DNA of 10,730 nucleotides from Desulfobacterales bacterium (GTDB lineage: Bacteria; Desulfobacterota; Desulfobacteria; Desulfobacterales; UBA5852). The DNA lies in NCBI GenBank assembly GCA_030066455.1, contig JASJBQ010000120.1, positions 1-10,730 on the forward strand, written 5' to 3'. Below, piece after piece: positions 7,291 through 10,730 of the stretch (positions are counted from its first letter, which is position 1; each line of letters opens with the position of its first letter). Position numbers and translations under genes: made by a program. The notes under the pieces were generated by a model, which saw only the letters and a list, made by a program, of their open reading frames with translations, was not told the DNA's origin and made no database searches.

Positions 7291-10200
7291 ATGTCTCTTT
7301 TTGAATCAGCACTTGAAGGGTTTCGGTTCAGGAATAGTCTACTTGCGAGCGAACTGCAGGCACGCGCGAACGCGATCAAGGCAAGAACCGCACACCTTGA
7401 CAGGCACTTGACAACCAAAAAAGATGTGACCGTCGCTTTTCGCAGTATCCTTGCGCGGTATGGAGACAACACGACAAATGCTGTTAACGAATCGGCGGCT
7501 TTTGTCTGCCTCGCCTGCAAACGGGCTCTGGGGAAAAAGTGGTCAATTTTTAATAACGATTACAGATGGAACCTTACTCCAAGAGAAACTCAAGTTCTGG
7601 CCGGTTTGATTCTGTGTGATGAAATCGAAGAGAACAGATTTATACGCGCGAGAACCGGAGAAGGAAAAACACTTATCGGGCTTTTTCCTATAGCCTACCA
7701 TTCTCTGTATGGTTCCGTGCATGTTGTGACCTGCAATGACTATCTTGCGAACCGTGATCAGCAGTGGATTGGACCGGTTCTGAGAGAGCTAGGTATCGAT
7801 TCAGCTTGCCTTCCGAATGCTCAGGAAGGAAAACGGGAAAGTTATAATCATTCGGTGCTTTTTGGTTCAGATAAAGAGTTCACGTTTGATATGCTCCGCG
7901 ACAGTATCCGATCCTCAGAAAGGCAACTTTGCTGCGACAAGCGAGATTATATTCTGGTAGACGAAGCGGATCACATTATGCTTGACGAACTTGAGACGCC
8001 AATTGTTCTCTCGGGGCTCACAGGCGAGGTGGACCGAACGGTGGCTTACGCGAATGGGCTGATCGAGCATCTCCTGGCGCGCCAGAAAAATGAAGTCGAT
8101 GCGATTAAGCAAAAACTCATCGAAGGCGTGGGAAGCTATAGGGATGAACGCGATTTCTACGTCCTTCTTCTTCGCTTGAAGTATTCCGGCCTGGAAAGTC
8201 GATGGTTGGGGGATTATCATCATGCGCATAGGGACCTAAAAAACCAAGCTGAAAAATTTGAAGGCACCTATATTGACCGCAAAGGTTTTGTCGACCAGAT
8301 TGAATCGGGCTTGTTTTTCACAGCGGAAAATGAAGAAAAGTGGGTGGCGCTGACTGAGAACGGAATCAAGCTCCTGGAAGGCTTATGTCCGGAGTTTCCC
8401 GCCCTGTTCCAGATCCCGGATATTCGCCTGCAGGAGAAAGCGCTTCGGACCAAGGGACTCAGCCCATACCCATACGCCAAGGAACTGAATGAAATCCATA
8501 CCGAATTCAGGACCCGGCTCCATCTCATCGATACGCTCAATAACGCGCTTTTTGCGCACATCGCGCTGAAGCGCGATGTTGATTATATGGTGGCGGGGGA
8601 CAAGATCGATTTAATTACGCCCTCAACTGGAAGAGCCGATCCCTTGAAGCGGTTTCAGCGAGGGCTTTATCAGGCGCTGGAGTGCAAGGAGGGTGTGACC
8701 CAGACGGAAAATCCTCGGATTATAGCATCCACGGTGCTCACTTCATTCTTCGGTTTATATTCTCGAATTGGGGCCATGTCCGGCACAATCACACCGAACC
8801 AGAAAGAGATGCACAATCTATACAGTATTCAATGTTTTGATGTGCCCACGTTCAAGCCACCTTTGGTCAAACACCTTGGCCCTACGTTTCGTGATACGGA
8901 TAGCGCCAAGCGCGAGTCCGTCATTCAGGATGTTATGTTCTATCATAGCTATGGCCGACCGGTACTTGTCGGTACCGCCTCTATCGCTTCGTCGGAAAGT
9001 ATGAAAAAGCAACTGGATAAGAGGGGTATTCGCTGTTCGGTGCTGAATGCGCGGCATGAAAAGAGAGAAGCGCAAATCATCGCCGACGCGGGACAAACGT
9101 CTGCCGTTACGATTGCCACGAATATGGCCGGCCGGGGTGTTGATATTCCTATATCGGAAGACCAAAACAGGACACTCGCAAAAAACTTCGTGCACTTGAT
9201 AGCGGGATTGTTACAGGACCACAAAGATGTTCGGATTGTTTCTCACACCCAACTGGATCACGATCTGCTACGCGGGGAACTAGCGAAACAGGTTGCCGGG
9301 CTGAACTGCAAAGTGACCAACAGAAAAATGCGGTTCAGAAATGTTTGGGTATTAATCGTGTCGAATCAATTGCGCGCCAAAGCTTCACAGACAGCTGAGC
9401 TCGTGGATATCATATTCAACACGGGGCTCGCTGTTTTAGGCGAGGAAACCGGTGATTCAGAGCGTTGGATGGTACAACTGGCCGGTAGAACGGGTAGACG
9501 GGGAAACAGAGGATCTTCACAATTTTACTATGCTCGCGGGGACAATCTTCTACGGGGCGCGCCACTCAGCCAATTCTGCTTGAGACTATTCGGCCGAAAG
9601 GCTAAAAACAATGGACATGAAAGTTTTTTTCGTCATTTAACGCATCGGATTATTCTCAAGATGGCCTATATCCAAAGTGAAAGAAATGCGGCCTATCGTA
9701 GGAGGGAGAAGCTGTTCTATTTTAATTTGGCCGAAGAACATCGAAATCGAATTCAGCGCTTCAGAGACTGGGTCCTGTCGGACAACTTCGATCTGGATGA
9801 GACGGTTTGTTCCGCAGTTAAAACGATTCTAACCGATATGATCAATACGGCCTGCCAATCTCGTCACCTTACGAAAAGTGAGTTCGACGAGACGCTTAAA
9901 AAGAGTGGCGAACTGTTTAACACCGGAACGGACGGTTTAAAGTACCGCTATAAGATGGTATCCTGCTCCAATCATTGGCGGGTTGTTCTCTTCGACCTGA
10001 TACGAAACCATGTCTGGTGCTATTATCAAAGTAGAAATTGCGGCCGGAGTTCACTTGCACAGAAAAAAACGGGCCAGAAGGTGCTCCTTGATGCTGTTGA
10101 CCGCAACAGGATTGACCATCTCTATGATCTGGAATATTTAAAGGACACGGCGCAGTTGTTCGCATATTGCGGCAAGGACCCAAAAACCCAGTATATTTCC

Positions 10201-10347
10201 CTTACGAGTGAAAGGTTTGAAGCCTGCGCGTTGAATACCGCACGTGATTTTCTGCGTGACCTTTTCCATTCTCCGCTGCCGCATGAGTTAAGATTGGGTG
10301 GAAAAAAAGGACCCGTTTCCCATGAATTATCCGAACTACTGATTTGA
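7291..10347 (+). CDS. Divergent SecA paralogue (accessory SecA-like protein-translocation ATPase)
   Basis: The product has 1018 residues, against about 900 for E. coli SecA, with homology from the N-terminus onward. NBD1 has the Q-motif region (LTPRETQVLAG), Walker A ARTGEGKT (K126), VVTCNDYLANRD (149 on), EFTFDMLRDSI and the DEAD box D224-D227. A preprotein-binding-type region follows (about 235-430), ending in KRDVDYMV. NBD2 has GAMSGTI (494-500), GRPVLVGTASI (555-565), TNMAGRGVDI (N611-R615) and the arginine-finger motif GRTGRRGNRG (R733, R736). A long helix after it (RIILKMAYIQSERNAAYRRR) resembles the SecA helical scaffold. Odd points: a segment of about 93 residues between motifs V and VI, roughly twice that of SecA; a C-terminal region unlike SecA; and no zinc-binding CxCxSG tail. 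It should be an ATP-driven motor at the inner membrane for selected substrates. The housekeeping SecA is presumably encoded elsewhere. Confidence 0.93.
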   Translation: MSLFESALEGFRFRNSLLASELQARANAIKARTAHLDRHLTTKKDVTVAFRSILARYGDNTTNAVNESAAFVCLACKRALGKKWSIFNNDYRWNLTPRETQVLAGLILCDEIEENRFIRARTGEGKTLIGLFPIAYHSLYGSVHVVTCNDYLANRDQQWIGPVLRELGIDSACLPNAQEGKRESYNHSVLFGSDKEFTFDMLRDSIRSSERQLCCDKRDYILVDEADHIMLDELETPIVLSGLTGEVDRTVAYANGLIEHLLARQKNEVDAIKQKLIEGVGSYRDERDFYVLLLRLKYSGLESRWLGDYHHAHRDLKNQAEKFEGTYIDRKGFVDQIESGLFFTAENEEKWVALTENGIKLLEGLCPEFPALFQIPDIRLQEKALRTKGLSPYPYAKELNEIHTEFRTRLHLIDTLNNALFAHIALKRDVDYMVAGDKIDLITPSTGRADPLKRFQRGLYQALECKEGVTQTENPRIIASTVLTSFFGLYSRIGAMSGTITPNQKEMHNLYSIQCFDVPTFKPPLVKHLGPTFRDTDSAKRESVIQDVMFYHSYGRPVLVGTASIASSESMKKQLDKRGIRCSVLNARHEKREAQIIADAGQTSAVTIATNMAGRGVDIPISEDQNRTLAKNFVHLIAGLLQDHKDVRIVSHTQLDHDLLRGELAKQVAGLNCKVTNRKMRFRNVWVLIVSNQLRAKASQTAELVDIIFNTGLAVLGEETGDSERWMVQLAGRTGRRGNRGSSQFYYARGDNLLRGAPLSQFCLRLFGRKAKNNGHESFFRHLTHRIILKMAYIQSERNAAYRRREKLFYFNLAEEHRNRIQRFRDWVLSDNFDLDETVCSAVKTILTDMINTACQSRHLTKSEFDETLKKSGELFNTGTDGLKYRYKMVSCSNHWRVVLFDLIRNHVWCYYQSRNCGRSSLAQKKTGQKVLLDAVDRNRIDHLYDLEYLKDTAQLFAYCGKDPKTQYISLTSERFEACALNTARDFLRDLFHSPLPHELRLGGKKGPVSHELSELLI

Positions 10348-10488
10348 ATTTGTATCCGATCGCCGAATGATCATCGTACAACTGTCGGTCCGCGCACAAA
10401 ACCCGTGACCGATTCTGACGATTGACCCTAACTTAATCGATCGTATTTGATTTAGCGATTTATTTCAACAAACAAGGATGATGCATAC
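10348..10488. other. Spacer with weak candidate promoter for the last gene
   Basis: TTGACC (10422-10427) and TATTTG (10444-10449) are 16 bases apart, in an AT-rich stretch 40 bases before the next start. The -10 matches consensus poorly. There is no stem-loop followed by a T run after the SecA-like gene, so read-through remains possible. The ribosome site AAGGA (about 10474-10478) serves the ATG at 10489. Confidence 0.3.
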
Positions 10489-10730
10489 ATGGCAACATAT
10501 AAAAAAGCAGGCCCTGGAAAAACAATTACCGTTTTTGCCTCTGTGGGTACATTGGTCGCTGCCGGAACTATCGGATGCGGCGGAAAGGCATCCGGACAGC
10601 AGGACTACATGGTCACGGATATTGCAACGGACAGGATAAATCTCGATGCGGTCAAAGATGCCCTCGAAACTTCAAGGGATTTGACGGAGTTCGAAAACCG
10701 GGTCAATGAGATATACGAAGGTGATAATCT
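10489..10730 (+). CDS. Exported or lipoprotein-like protein, N-terminal 80 residues (runs off window)
   Basis: The frame from ATG 10489 is open to the window edge (80 full codons). The start MATYKKAGPGK is basic (K5, K6, K11). A hydrophobic stretch follows (ITVFASVGTLVAAGTIG, 13-29), then C30-GG, a layout like a lipoprotein signal peptide. The lipobox would be TIGC; T at -3 is not canonical (L, V or I is usual), so a type I signal or a membrane anchor are alternatives. The mature part is polar and acidic (TDRINLDAVKDALETSRDLT ... EFENRVNEIYEGDN). I do not recognise the family. ATGs at 10478 and 10481 are in another frame and lead nowhere. Its place just after a SecA-like motor makes it a candidate substrate or envelope partner of that system. 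Confidence 0.7.
   Translation, partial: MATYKKAGPGKTITVFASVGTLVAAGTIGCGGKASGQQDYMVTDIATDRINLDAVKDALETSRDLTEFENRVNEIYEGDN

Noticed and set aside
7291..10347. Housekeeping SecA
   Set aside because: Too divergent: motif VI reads GRTGRRGNRG instead of GRSGRQGDPG, the zinc tail is absent, a large extra segment is present, and the genomic setting is island-like.
10388..10412. TCGGTC ... GACCGA inverted repeat as a terminator of the SecA-like gene
   Set aside because: Only six base pairs with a wide, uneven loop, and no T run follows.

Overview
The window reads as chromosomal DNA of a Gram-negative, GC-rich bacterium, most likely a Desulfobacterota (deltaproteobacterial) sulfate reducer or relative. 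This placement is an inference. It rests on the style of the genes: a TauE/SafE exporter with a three-helix partner, UspA and CBS proteins in a row, and a long PAS protein ending in an 'LLPICAQCKKIRDDRGYW' cysteine-rich tail that I associate with this phylum. All genes I accept lie on the + strand.

Left part (1-2100), GC-rich: the 3' end of a TauE/SafE-type membrane exporter, a small three-helix membrane protein (possibly DUF1634-related) behind a near-perfect Shine-Dalgarno sequence, a single-domain universal stress protein, and a two-CBS-domain protein. The even spacing and shared strand suggest a transporter with accessory and nucleotide-sensing stress genes. 2101-2702 is about 600 bases without a convincing gene; it holds a short coding-like remnant, an AT-rich patch that may be a promoter, and a strong inverted repeat.

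Centre (2703-5852): one 1049-residue sensor with about seven PAS domains in series and a C-terminal CxxC...CxxC module. It has no histidine kinase, GGDEF, EAL or HTH output domain that I can see.

Right part (5853-10730): base composition drops sharply. Two 60-base rows I counted here have 26 and 27 G+C, against 37 and 42 in the PAS gene and 41 in usp. An orphan Shine-Dalgarno sequence and about 600 non-coding bases precede a tight pair: a class I SAM-dependent methyltransferase and, 24 bases later, a 1018-residue divergent SecA paralogue. The SecA-like protein keeps the Walker A, DEAD box, preprotein-binding region and helicase motifs. It carries an enlarged segment between motifs V and VI and has lost the C-terminal zinc-binding tail of SecA. 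After 141 bases the 5' end of a small exported or lipoprotein-like gene begins and runs off the window.

The most interesting idea is that methyltransferase + SecA-like motor + secreted protein form a dedicated, horizontally acquired export (and perhaps modification) system. The gene calls are well supported; the functional link between them is a hypothesis.
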